The notes below the pieces were generated by a model. The model had not been told where the DNA came from. It searched no databases and was given only the letters and a program-made list of their open reading frames with translations. A stretch of 7,068 bases of DNA. Source: Candidatus Hydrogenedentota bacterium (GTDB taxonomy: Bacteria > Hydrogenedentota > Hydrogenedentia > Hydrogenedentales > SLHB01). Shown here in pieces: positions 1 through 6,295 of the stretch (positions are counted from its first letter, which is position 1; each line of letters opens with the position of its first letter). The translations under genes and the position numbers were made by a program. The stretch is from positions 1 to 7,068 of the forward strand of contig JAPLKX010000205.1 of NCBI GenBank assembly GCA_026387845.1. Direction: 5' to 3'.

Positions 1-43
1 CGTCTGGGACGCCCCCCGGCAGTTGTGGGGGGCGTCCCAGACG
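1..43. repeat. Perfect 17-bp inverted repeat (strong hairpin)
   Basis: The arm CGTCTGGGACGCCCCCC (1-17) is exactly complementary to GGGGGGCGTCCCAGACG (27-43), with a 9-base loop at 18-26. It lies 85 bases beyond the stop codon of the minus-strand beta-helix gene, so it could end that transcript. However, the T-run expected of an intrinsic terminator would fall to the left of base 1 and cannot be seen, and the plus side shows none. The GGGACGCCCC/GGGGCGTCCC core recurs almost exactly in the palindrome at 2449-2499, which suggests a dispersed palindromic repeat. The stem could extend outside the window. Confidence 0.85.
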
Positions 44-128
44 TGGCGAAAAGATGGGCTGCATTTTGAACTGCGGCTCCGCTGCACCGTATTCGTCCAT
101 GTAATCCGCAATTTCTCCAGCCCTCCAG

Positions 129-2129
129 TTACTTGCGTAACCCCATTTTCCTAAATGGGACGGGCCTGAAGCCGACGCGCCACGCGGGCGACTCGGAGCT
201 CAACGTGAAATCCTGGCGCGCCGCGTCGACGAACAGGGGGTCCTCGCCCACGATGTTATCCTCGAACCGCAGATACGGCCGCGCGACCGGCTCGACTTCG
301 TCCCACGTCCCGCCCCAGCAGATGTTGCGCGCGATGACGTTTCCTTCGGGCGCCTTGGGTTCTTTATCGAGGATCGTGATGAGCCGCGGATACCGCGTGC
401 TGTACGGCGGCTTGTTATAGGCCATGCCGCACAGCGTCCCCTTCTCCTGCGATTCCTTGATCCAGCCGTCGGCGTGGTACGCGGCCCAGTTCAGGGCGCG
501 GGCATCCACGTGCAGGGCGGGTTTGCAGTCGATGAAGATGTTGTTCTCGACGGTGCAGTCGCGCCCGCCGCCGAGGAAGGCCGCCCGCGTCACATCCCAG
601 AACACGTTGCCGTATATGACGGCCGACGCGAACATGTCGTCGAGATACACGCCTACGCAACCCCTGTTCTCGAATCCGGTCACGTGGTGCATGTAGTTGT
701 AACGGATGATGTTTCCGCGCATGGTCCAATCGCGGCCGGAGTAGATTGCGCCGGCATCGTTGGACTCGAGGCAGACGTGGTGAATCTCGTTCAACTCGAT
801 CAGGTGGTCGTTCCCGCCGAACCCGATGGCCATGTGCGGGGCGTTGTGGATCAGGTTGTGCGTCACGCGCGCGCCCACGCCGCCGATCGAGATCCCCGGC
901 GTGTACATCCGGTTGATCCGCCCGTAATCGTGGATGTGGTTGTTGTCCGCGTACATCCCGCCGCTCGTCAGCGCCACGCGGTCGCCGCCGCTCAGCGAGA
1001 TGCCCCCGCCGCCCACGCCGTACACCTCGCAGTCCGACACCCCGTGCCCCTCGCCCGACAACGAAGACGCCGATCCGCCCAGGTTGCGGATCGTGCAGGC
1101 CGTCACCAGCACACCCTTCCCGCCGGAAACCGTGACGCCGGTTCCGCGGCACATCTCCAGCGTCAGGCCGCGCAACGTCACGTGCGACACGTCGCGCATC
1201 GTCACCACGCTCGGCAGCATCGACACGGCAACCGTGGCGGCCGCCATATCCTGCGGCGGCCACAGGTATAAGATGCCGCGATCTCGGTCGATGTACCACT
1301 CGCCGGGCGCGTCCAGTTCCGACAGCATGTTGAACGCGTAGTACCACTGGCCCTTTCGGTAGCCATAGCCATGCGCGGGCGGTTTCAGTGTGATGATTGA
1401 CTGTTCCGTGTCAATTTTTTCGATGGCCTGGCGCTGGTCGGACCAATCCCAGAACCAGTAGCCGTGGAGCCACGGGGCCGGCTCGTTGAGCCAGCGTTTC
1501 GGCCGGTCGCCTTCGTATTTGAACTGCGGCGTCATGCTGCCGGGGATACCGTGGATCTGGTGCCCGTCGGTCACTACGATATCGGCGATCTTTACGAACC
1601 CTTCGTTGGGCCAGCGCGAGAGCGTCATGGGGGTGTCATTGAAGAAGATTTCCGCCCCGCCCCCTTCCGGCGGCCCGTAGTCGGTTATACCCTGCGCCTT
1701 CAAATCCGCTTGCATCACCTCCGACGGCAGCCCTTCGGTTGCTGCGGGGGCAAAATTGGTCACGGTGACTGCGCCCGACAGCCGGACCGCTTCACCGGGA
1801 TGCGCCATGTAAACCACCGGCGCCGATTCCGTCCCCGAGTCTTCCGCCGTGAGATCAAACGGCTGCTTGAGGTAGTAGGTCCCCCCGCGAATGACCACCT
1901 CGACGCCGCCGGCCGGCATCGCCCCGGCGCTTTTCAGCTTGCGGACCTCGTCCCGCGCCCGTTCGAGTGCCGCAAAAGGCCCGTCGGCCGCCCAGGCGGC
2001 CGCGGCCAACCGGCCCGACCACGCGTCATTGCCTGAAACTGAGACGTACAGCCGCAGCGGTTCATCGGCGCCGGCAAACGCCGCCGCCACAAGTGCCAAC
2101 ACGAAAAGAACCAAACCATAACGTCGCAT
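129..2129 (-). CDS. Secreted right-handed beta-helix protein, GH141-like glycoside hydrolase
   Basis: Predicted 666-residue exported protein. Residues 1-20 form a signal peptide: Arg-Arg, then a Leu/Val/Ala core ending near AFAGA. The mature start, YVSVSGNDAWSG (28-39) with DGPFAALERARD and VVIRGGTYYL (78-87), is the usual opening of secreted pectate-lyase-fold enzymes. IFFNDTPMTLSRWPNEG (161-177) is typical of the GH141 type. From about residue 300 to 560 there are Gly/Asn-rich beta-helix rungs (NHIHDYG, HNLIHNAPH, LNEIHH, VENNIFIDC). Asp458 in ESNDAG and Asp497/Asp498 in YLDD are conserved-looking acids and candidate catalytic residues (inference). Characterised GH141 members include a fucosidase and a xylanase, so the substrate is uncertain. 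I chose the ATG at 2129 because GGGAGG lies 7 bases upstream; a GTG at 2144 would place that site inside the gene. It could instead be a non-catalytic or polysaccharide-lyase beta-helix protein. Confidence 0.8.
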   Translation of the reverse strand: MRRYGLVLFVLALVAAAFAGADEPLRLYVSVSGNDAWSGRLAAAAWAADGPFAALERARDEVRKLKSAGAMPAGGVEVVIRGGTYYLKQPFDLTAEDSGTESAPVVYMAHPGEAVRLSGAVTVTNFAPAATEGLPSEVMQADLKAQGITDYGPPEGGGAEIFFNDTPMTLSRWPNEGFVKIADIVVTDGHQIHGIPGSMTPQFKYEGDRPKRWLNEPAPWLHGYWFWDWSDQRQAIEKIDTEQSIITLKPPAHGYGYRKGQWYYAFNMLSELDAPGEWYIDRDRGILYLWPPQDMAAATVAVSMLPSVVTMRDVSHVTLRGLTLEMCRGTGVTVSGGKGVLVTACTIRNLGGSASSLSGEGHGVSDCEVYGVGGGGISLSGGDRVALTSGGMYADNNHIHDYGRINRMYTPGISIGGVGARVTHNLIHNAPHMAIGFGGNDHLIELNEIHHVCLESNDAGAIYSGRDWTMRGNIIRYNYMHHVTGFENRGCVGVYLDDMFASAVIYGNVFWDVTRAAFLGGGRDCTVENNIFIDCKPALHVDARALNWAAYHADGWIKESQEKGTLCGMAYNKPPYSTRYPRLITILDKEPKAPEGNVIARNICWGGTWDEVEPVARPYLRFEDNIVGEDPLFVDAARQDFTLSSESPAWRVGFRPVPFRKMGLRK

Positions 2130-2136
2130 GACCCAG

Positions 2137-2142
2137 CCTCCC
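2137..2142 (-). promoter_or_regulatory. Ribosome-binding site GGGAGG deciding the start at 2129
   Basis: On the minus strand GGGAGG is separated by 7 bases from the ATG at 2129-2127. This is near-ideal spacing and favours the start that opens directly with the signal peptide (MRRYG) over the upstream in-frame GTG at 2144, which overlaps this site. Confidence 0.75.
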
Positions 2143-2166
2143 ACTGCCGTTCAAGAACCGGCCTGC

Positions 2167-2195
2167 ATTATGGCCGTTCCAGTTCGCTGCAACAA
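2167..2195 (-). promoter_or_regulatory. Putative sigma-70 promoter of the beta-helix gene
   Basis: On the minus strand, TTGTTG (2195-2190) and CATAAT (2172-2167) are separated by exactly 17 bases. Transcription would start near 2160, giving a leader of about 30 bases that holds the GGGAGG ribosome-binding site. The promoter lies just past the tRNA terminator, so the gene probably has its own transcript. The match is good but unproven, and no operator repeat was seen. Confidence 0.45.
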
Positions 2196-2210
2196 GTCGG
2201 AGGGAGGGGG

Positions 2211-2248
2211 AAAAAACAAGCCGGCGGGTGAACGAATCACCTGCCGGC
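2211..2248 (-). terminator. Intrinsic terminator of tRNA-Met
   Basis: Read on the minus strand, an 11-bp stem (2248-2238 with 2230-2220; GCCGGCAGGTG against CACCCGCCGGC, one G-U pair) with a 7-base loop is followed at once by TTGTTTTTT (2219-2211). It begins 12 bases past the CCA end of the tRNA. This is a textbook Rho-independent terminator and separates the tRNA from the beta-helix gene downstream. Confidence 0.88.
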
Positions 2249-2260
2249 CCTGAAATTCTT

Positions 2261-2336
2261 TGGTAGCGGCGGACGGGATCGAACCGCCGACAGGCGGATT
2301 ATGATTCCGCTGCTCTACCAACTGAGCTACGCCGCC
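2261..2336 (-). tRNA. tRNA-Met (anticodon CAT), elongator type
   Basis: A 76-base cloverleaf. The acceptor stem GGCGGCG pairs with CGCCGCU (G1-U72 wobble), the discriminator is A, and CCA is encoded. The D arm contains AGCTCAGTTGGTAGAGC. The anticodon stem GCGGA/TCCGC carries loop ATCATAA with CAT at 2303-2301. The T arm contains GGTTCGATCC. CAT could mean initiator Met, elongator Met or lysidine-modified Ile. The paired G1-U72, against the initiator's mismatched first pair, and the close match to common bacterial elongator Met tRNAs (GGCGG..AGCTCAG..GGAATCATAATCC) favour elongator Met. Confidence 0.95.
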
Positions 2337-2346
2337 ATATCGTTAA

Positions 2347-2375
2347 ATAATACCACAATGCCTACTTCGTGTCTA
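2347..2375 (-). promoter_or_regulatory. Promoter of the tRNA-Met gene
   Basis: On the minus strand TAGACA (2375-2370) and TATTAT (2352-2347), each matching the sigma-70 consensus in 5 of 6 bases, are 17 bases apart. The -10 box lies 10 bases before the tRNA 5' end at 2336, as expected for a short tRNA leader. Together with the terminator at 2211-2248 this makes the tRNA a self-contained single-gene transcription unit. Confidence 0.7.
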
Positions 2376-2391
2376 CCGCTGCGCCGGCCGA

Positions 2392-2418
2392 GATTGGGCC
2401 GACAGGACCTATAGGGGT
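2392..2418. repeat. Degenerate 9-bp tandem repeat
   Basis: Three consecutive 9-base units, GATTGGGCC, GACAGGACC and TATAGGGGT, resemble the clearer array GATCGGACC/GATCGGACG/GATCCGACC at 6755-6781. The match is imperfect and would not be convincing without the second locus. It lies in the gap between the divergent tRNA and the 543-residue gene, with no coding role. Confidence 0.45.
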
Positions 2419-2448
2419 GGCGGGCGTTGGGTGGAGCATAAATAAGGC

Positions 2449-2499
2449 GGGACACCCCCACAAAGCGCGCCGAAGACGGCGCGGCCGGCGGGGCGTCCC
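2449..2499. repeat. Nested palindrome sharing the core of the 1-43 repeat
   Basis: The outer arms GGGACACCCC (2449-2458) and GGGGCGTCCC (2490-2499) pair with one mismatch. Inside them is a perfect 7-bp hairpin CGCGCCG (2466-2472) / CGGCGCG (2477-2483) with loop AAGA. The outer right arm is identical to bases 30-39 of the palindrome at 1-43, but the inner sequence differs. There is no flanking T-run, so a terminator role is not supported. It resembles a REP-like intergenic element (inference). Confidence 0.6.
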
Positions 2500-2570
2500 T
2501 ACCTGGTGGAATATGCGCGGCGGTTCAGCCGTTGCAGGATTCGAGGTGTGTTTGCGGAGACTTCTCCATC

Positions 2571-4202
2571 GTGTCGGCAAAACCGAAGCTGAACAGGGAC
2601 GGGCTTCGCCTGCGGCTGAAGATGCTGCAGGCGGAGAATCCCGTAGCAGGCCCTACGCACGAGGTGTTGCGCGGCCTGCTGGCGGAATCCGCGGCTCCGG
2701 GGGAAGATCTGGCGTGGCTTGCGGCCCATGATCTGGACCCGGAAGTGAGTTCGGGGGCGTTTTCGGCGCTGTTTTACGCACTTCGTGGGGATGATGTAAA
2801 GGATCAACTCAGGGCCCGGGTGCGGGAACATGCAGCGCCGGTATTGCTCAGGGCGCTGAAAAGCCGGCGGATGCCAGACTCGCGGAAATATTCCATCGGC
2901 CCGTTGTACAGTTTCTGCGTAGGGGAGATTCCCGGGGACGATTACCGGGCTTTTTTCGCGGATTTTGAAAAAATCACCAACCGGATGATTGAAGACGCGA
3001 TACAGGGGCTGCGAGACGACCCAAAGAGCGTCGACCGGGTGTTGACGGGCATGGAGGCGTTGCTGGACGGGGACGCGTGCAGAGGCAGCCGGTTTGCCGC
3101 CGCACAGGAACTGGCCGAGCACATGCTTTCAGGAAAACCCGCCGCCGCGGCGACCCTGTGCGGGGCGGCCGTCGTGACCGGTTGGCTCGAAGAGGATGTC
3201 AGGGACACTCGGCTGAACCTGGCGTTCAAACTACTGGAAAAAACCGCCCAGCCGCAGGCCGTTTGGCTGCTCGAGGAGATGGCCCGCTGGCCGGGGATGG
3301 GCGAGTTGCCCGCCAGAGCGCGCCGATCCGCACAAAAAATGGAATTGCAGGGCGTCTGCCCGGATTACCCGATGCGGTCCACATTCTCGCACGGTCTCGT
3401 GACCGCGCCGGACGGCCTGGGCTCACGGCAGATGGCCCTGTTTTACGCCACGCCGGACGGGGGCGTGGACGCGCTGTTGTTCCTGTACGGCGAGGCGGTG
3501 GGCCTGAAGGACATCATGTGCATTTTTGAGGAGGGCGCCGAGGTCGAGCGGGAACTGCGGGACCGCGCCAGAGACCTGGCCATGGCGGCGTGCGGGCTGG
3601 ATCTGGCCAGGGAATTTCTGGCAGACGCGCTGGCAAGGCACTGCGAACTCAAGACGGCGCCCCCCGCCAACCTCATCATCTACCGTCCTTACCTGGGTGC
3701 GTTCCCAATCAGCCCCTGCCGCCGCACGCCCGACCTGTCGCCCTACGGGTTGACGGTCCTGGCCCCATCGCCGGAGCTTGTGGTCAATTCGGAACGGCTG
3801 GCCGCGTCGCCGTTTTATGGCATGTTCATGTTCACGTCTGATAAGGCGTATGCCTACTTCGAAGAGACGGCGGAAAGGAAGGGCTCCCCCCATCTGCCTC
3901 CAAAAATGCTTGACCGGTTTCTGCGTGAAGTGGCCATTGAGGAACGGGACACCCTGCTGGACCGGCTGGCGGCAACGCTCGAAGTCGAGTTGTGGGCGGG
4001 CCGTGCCCGCCACAGGATCAACCAGACCGCCGCCCGCACCTGGCTGGGCATGAGCGGCAACGTCCTTCCGTTCGACCAGGTGCCGTACGTCCGGGCCGTT
4101 GGTAAAATGTCCGCCCGGATGATCATTGAGAACCTCCAGATGGGCTTCCATACCCAGAGAGAGGTCAACGAAGCCGCACTCCGGGCCGAGCAGCAAAGCT
4201 AG
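2571..4202 (+). CDS. Conserved-looking hypothetical protein, largely alpha-helical
   Basis: I do not recognise this 543-residue protein. There is no signal peptide or clear membrane segment, so it is probably cytoplasmic. Residues 1 to about 250 are mainly amphipathic helices in pairs (for example HEVLRGLLAESAAPGEDLAWLAAH and NLAFKLLEKTAQPQAVWLLEEMARW), which suggests a HEAT- or ARM-like repeat scaffold. Around 278-320 a strand-rich stretch (DGLGSRQMALFYATPDGG, then LLFLYGEAVGLKD) may be a separate small domain. After about 325 come more helices, a LIIYRPYLGAFPIS segment near 368, and a helical end. The GTG at 2571 is preferred over a TTG at 2532 because GGAGA lies 10 bases upstream and the 13 extra residues (MQDSRCVCGDFSI) do not fit the helical style. 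The reading frame is uninterrupted for 1.6 kb and has third-position GC bias, so it is real. No neighbour indicates a role. Confidence 0.8.
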   Translation: MSAKPKLNRDGLRLRLKMLQAENPVAGPTHEVLRGLLAESAAPGEDLAWLAAHDLDPEVSSGAFSALFYALRGDDVKDQLRARVREHAAPVLLRALKSRRMPDSRKYSIGPLYSFCVGEIPGDDYRAFFADFEKITNRMIEDAIQGLRDDPKSVDRVLTGMEALLDGDACRGSRFAAAQELAEHMLSGKPAAAATLCGAAVVTGWLEEDVRDTRLNLAFKLLEKTAQPQAVWLLEEMARWPGMGELPARARRSAQKMELQGVCPDYPMRSTFSHGLVTAPDGLGSRQMALFYATPDGGVDALLFLYGEAVGLKDIMCIFEEGAEVERELRDRARDLAMAACGLDLAREFLADALARHCELKTAPPANLIIYRPYLGAFPISPCRRTPDLSPYGLTVLAPSPELVVNSERLAASPFYGMFMFTSDKAYAYFEETAERKGSPHLPPKMLDRFLREVAIEERDTLLDRLAATLEVELWAGRARHRINQTAARTWLGMSGNVLPFDQVPYVRAVGKMSARMIIENLQMGFHTQREVNEAALRAEQQS

Positions 4203-4230
4203 TCTGGAGGCCGGCGTCTGGAGTCTGGAG
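4203..4230. repeat. Three copies of TCTGGAG directly after a stop codon
   Basis: TCTGGAG occurs at 4203-4209, 4217-4223 and 4224-4230. The first and last lie within AGTCTGGAGG. The second and third are immediately adjacent, and a short CCGGC-containing spacer separates the first from the second. The repeats begin one base after the stop codon of the 543-residue gene. No hairpin or T-run typical of a terminator was found with them. Confidence 0.6.
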
Positions 4231-4276
4231 GAAAAAGCAAAACCTTGTTTCAGGGGGAAAGTGTTGGCTCCCGGTC

Positions 4277-4306
4277 TTCAATCGGCAGAATGAGGGGGCT
4301 TATAAT
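4277..4306 (+). promoter_or_regulatory. Putative promoter of the GH51 gene (perfect TATAAT box)
   Basis: A perfect TATAAT at 4301-4306 would start transcription near 4313 and leave a leader of about 42 bases containing AGGAGG. The best -35 candidate is TTCAAT (4277-4282) with an 18-base spacer, matching only 3 of 6 consensus bases. A weak -35 would suit an activator-dependent promoter, as expected for a sugar-responsive gene, but no operator was identified. Confidence 0.5.
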
Positions 4307-4340
4307 CCCGAGGCGGATTAGGTTACAATGGTCGTTCCAG

Positions 4341-4346
4341 AGGAGG
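4341..4346 (+). promoter_or_regulatory. Ribosome-binding site AGGAGG deciding the start at 4355
   Basis: A perfect AGGAGG lies 8 bases before the ATG at 4355. An in-frame ATG at 4328 would put this site inside the gene and add nine charged residues (MVVPEEETT) in front of the signal peptide, so 4355 is the start. Confidence 0.85.
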
Positions 4347-4354
4347 AAACAACG

Positions 4355-6265
4355 ATGTTCAGGCTTATGGCCGTCCTAATACTTGGCGCGGCAGTTTCAG
4401 CCGGCGCGGCCGATCCCGCTCCGCCTCTTCGTGCGGCTATTGACGCAACCAAAACGGGCGAACCCATCTCGAAGTACGTCTACGGCCAGTTTATCGAGCA
4501 TCTGGGCAGATGCATTTACGGCGGCATCTGGGCTGAACGTCTTCAGGACCGGAAGTTCTTCTACGATGTGGGGTCGGAGGAGTCGCCGTGGCGGCTGTTG
4601 CTCGGGTTCCAGAAGGATCCGAAAAACGTCATGGCGGGCGGGTTGGTAAAGATGGTGGCGGAAAACGCCTACGTGGGCGAGCACTCGCCATGCATCCAAA
4701 TGAGCGGCCAATACGGCCCCATCGGCCTGATTCAGGACCGGATCCCGCTGTCGCGGGGTGAATACGTGGGCCGGATCGTGGTAGCGGCGGCGCCGTCGGC
4801 GGGGCCGATTGAAGTTCACGTGGCATGGGGCCACCGGAAAAACCAGCGGCAGATCATCCGGATCGGCGACCTGGACGGGTCGTGGCGGTCCGCCTCGTTC
4901 CGCTGTGCGGTCAAGGGCGACACGGACAACGGGGCGGTGTTCATCCTCGGCTACGGCAAAGGCGAGTTCCGGGTGGGTGCGGTATCGCTGATGCGGGCGG
5001 ACAACATGTACGGGATGCGGCGCGAGGTGCTGGAGATTCTACGCGAATTGAACGCGCCCGTGTACCGCTGGCCGGGCGGCAACTTCGTGAGCGGGTACAA
5101 CTGGCGCGACGGAATCGGCGATCCCGACCGGCGCCCGCCCCGCAAAAACCCCGCGTGGAAAGGCGTAGAACACAACGACTTTGGCATAGACGAGTTCATG
5201 ACGTTTTGCCGGGCGGTGAACGCCGAGCCGTACATTGCCGTGAACAGCGGGTTGGGCAACGCCAAGGACGCGGCCGACGAGATCCAGTACGCCAACGGCG
5301 GCCTGGATACGCCGATGGGCAAGCAGCGCGCAGAAAACAAACATCCCGAGCCATACAGAGTGAAGTGGTGGGGCATCGGCAACGAGATGTACGGCGACTG
5401 GCAACTCGGCCACATCCCGCTCGAAGAATATACCAAGCGTCACAATGAGTTCGCTGAAGTCATGCGGGCCGCGGACCCGTCGATCCAGTTAGTCGGCGTC
5501 GGGGCGACCGGCGACTGGAGCAAGGCCATGCTGGCAAACTGCGCCGACCACATGGACCTGCTCAGCGAACATTTTTACTGCAAACAAAAAGAAGAGTTGC
5601 TCGATCACATTCACCAGATCCCCAACGCGGTGCGCGACAAGGCGACCGCCCACCGCCAGTACCTGGCGGAGATCCCCGCACTGGCGAACAAGAAAATCCC
5701 AATCGCGCTCGATGAATGGAATTACTGGTATGGTGGGCACCGGTACGGCGAGATCGGCGTCCGCTACTATCTCAAAGACGGGCTGGGCATCGCCGAAGGC
5801 CTGCACGAGATTTTCCGCAACAGCGACCTGTTTTTCATGGCCAATTACGCACAGACGGTGAACGTGCTCGGGGCGATAAAAACCACGGCGGATGCGGCGT
5901 CATTCGAGCCCACGGGCCTGGTGCTGGCGATGTACCGCAGGCATTACGGGACGGTGCCGGTGGCGGTGTCGGGCGAACTGGACACGCTGGACGTGGCGGC
6001 GGCGTGGCGCGACGACCGAAAGGCGTTGACGGTGGGCGTGGTAAACCCGGCGGCCGAACCGAGGTCGCTCGCGCTGGATATTGCCGGGGCCGAACTGACG
6101 GGCGGCGGTCATGTCTGGACGATGGCGGGCAACGATCCGGAACTTCACAACCAGCCGGGCATCAAACCGCAGGTGAAGATTGAGGATTCGGGCCTGAAAA
6201 ATGTGAAGGGCCAGTTGGAAGTTCCGGGGTACAGCGCGAGCATATTTGAACTCGAGGTGAGGTAA
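4355..6265 (+). CDS. Secreted GH51 alpha-L-arabinofuranosidase
   Basis: A 636-residue exported enzyme expected to release terminal alpha-L-arabinofuranosyl residues from arabinoxylan, arabinan or pectin (EC 3.2.1.55), with retention of configuration. Residues 1-19 are a signal peptide (core LMAVLILGAAVSAGA). The GH51 opening ISKYVYGQFIEHLGRCIYGGIWAE follows at 38-61. A strand-rich insert at about 71-215 resembles a carbohydrate-binding module. The barrel runs from about 220 to 520, with YRWPGGNF (237-244), the acid/base Glu344 in GIGNEMYG, and the nucleophile Glu454 in ALDEWNYW; the two are 110 residues apart. The final 100 or so residues form the usual beta-sandwich domain, with GGHVWTMAG and a GYSASIFEL-type end. 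Both catalytic residues are present, so the enzyme should be active. Activity on other furanosides or endo-glucan, known for some GH51 members, cannot be excluded. The 148-residue gene 30 bp downstream is probably co-transcribed. Confidence 0.94.
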   Translation: MFRLMAVLILGAAVSAGAADPAPPLRAAIDATKTGEPISKYVYGQFIEHLGRCIYGGIWAERLQDRKFFYDVGSEESPWRLLLGFQKDPKNVMAGGLVKMVAENAYVGEHSPCIQMSGQYGPIGLIQDRIPLSRGEYVGRIVVAAAPSAGPIEVHVAWGHRKNQRQIIRIGDLDGSWRSASFRCAVKGDTDNGAVFILGYGKGEFRVGAVSLMRADNMYGMRREVLEILRELNAPVYRWPGGNFVSGYNWRDGIGDPDRRPPRKNPAWKGVEHNDFGIDEFMTFCRAVNAEPYIAVNSGLGNAKDAADEIQYANGGLDTPMGKQRAENKHPEPYRVKWWGIGNEMYGDWQLGHIPLEEYTKRHNEFAEVMRAADPSIQLVGVGATGDWSKAMLANCADHMDLLSEHFYCKQKEELLDHIHQIPNAVRDKATAHRQYLAEIPALANKKIPIALDEWNYWYGGHRYGEIGVRYYLKDGLGIAEGLHEIFRNSDLFFMANYAQTVNVLGAIKTTADAASFEPTGLVLAMYRRHYGTVPVAVSGELDTLDVAAAWRDDRKALTVGVVNPAAEPRSLALDIAGAELTGGGHVWTMAGNDPELHNQPGIKPQVKIEDSGLKNVKGQLEVPGYSASIFELEVR

Positions 6266-6295
6266 GAGGTCCAACAGCCAACTTGGAGAACATCC

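Noticed and set aside
1..100. Minus-strand open frame from an ATG at 100 to the window edge (MDEYGAAEPQFKMQPIF...)
   Set aside because: It has no stop before the edge and reads plausibly for about 20 residues, but it has no well-spaced ribosome-binding site and its second half is just the palindrome at 1-43. Sequence to the left of the window would decide it.
474..1271. Long plus-strand open frame opposite the beta-helix gene
   Set aside because: It is a shadow frame rich in His, Arg, Ala and Val, produced by GC-rich codons of the real gene on the other strand; it has no ribosome-binding site or recognisable domain.
2129..2144. Upstream GTG start at 2144 for the beta-helix gene
   Set aside because: It overlaps the GGGAGG ribosome-binding site and would put five extra residues before the signal peptide.
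2369..2731. Plus-strand open frame with a collagen-like GPTGPIG start
   Set aside because: The Gly-Pro pattern is only the translation of the 9-bp repeat at 2392-2418. The frame then crosses the nested palindrome and runs out of frame over the start of the 543-residue gene.
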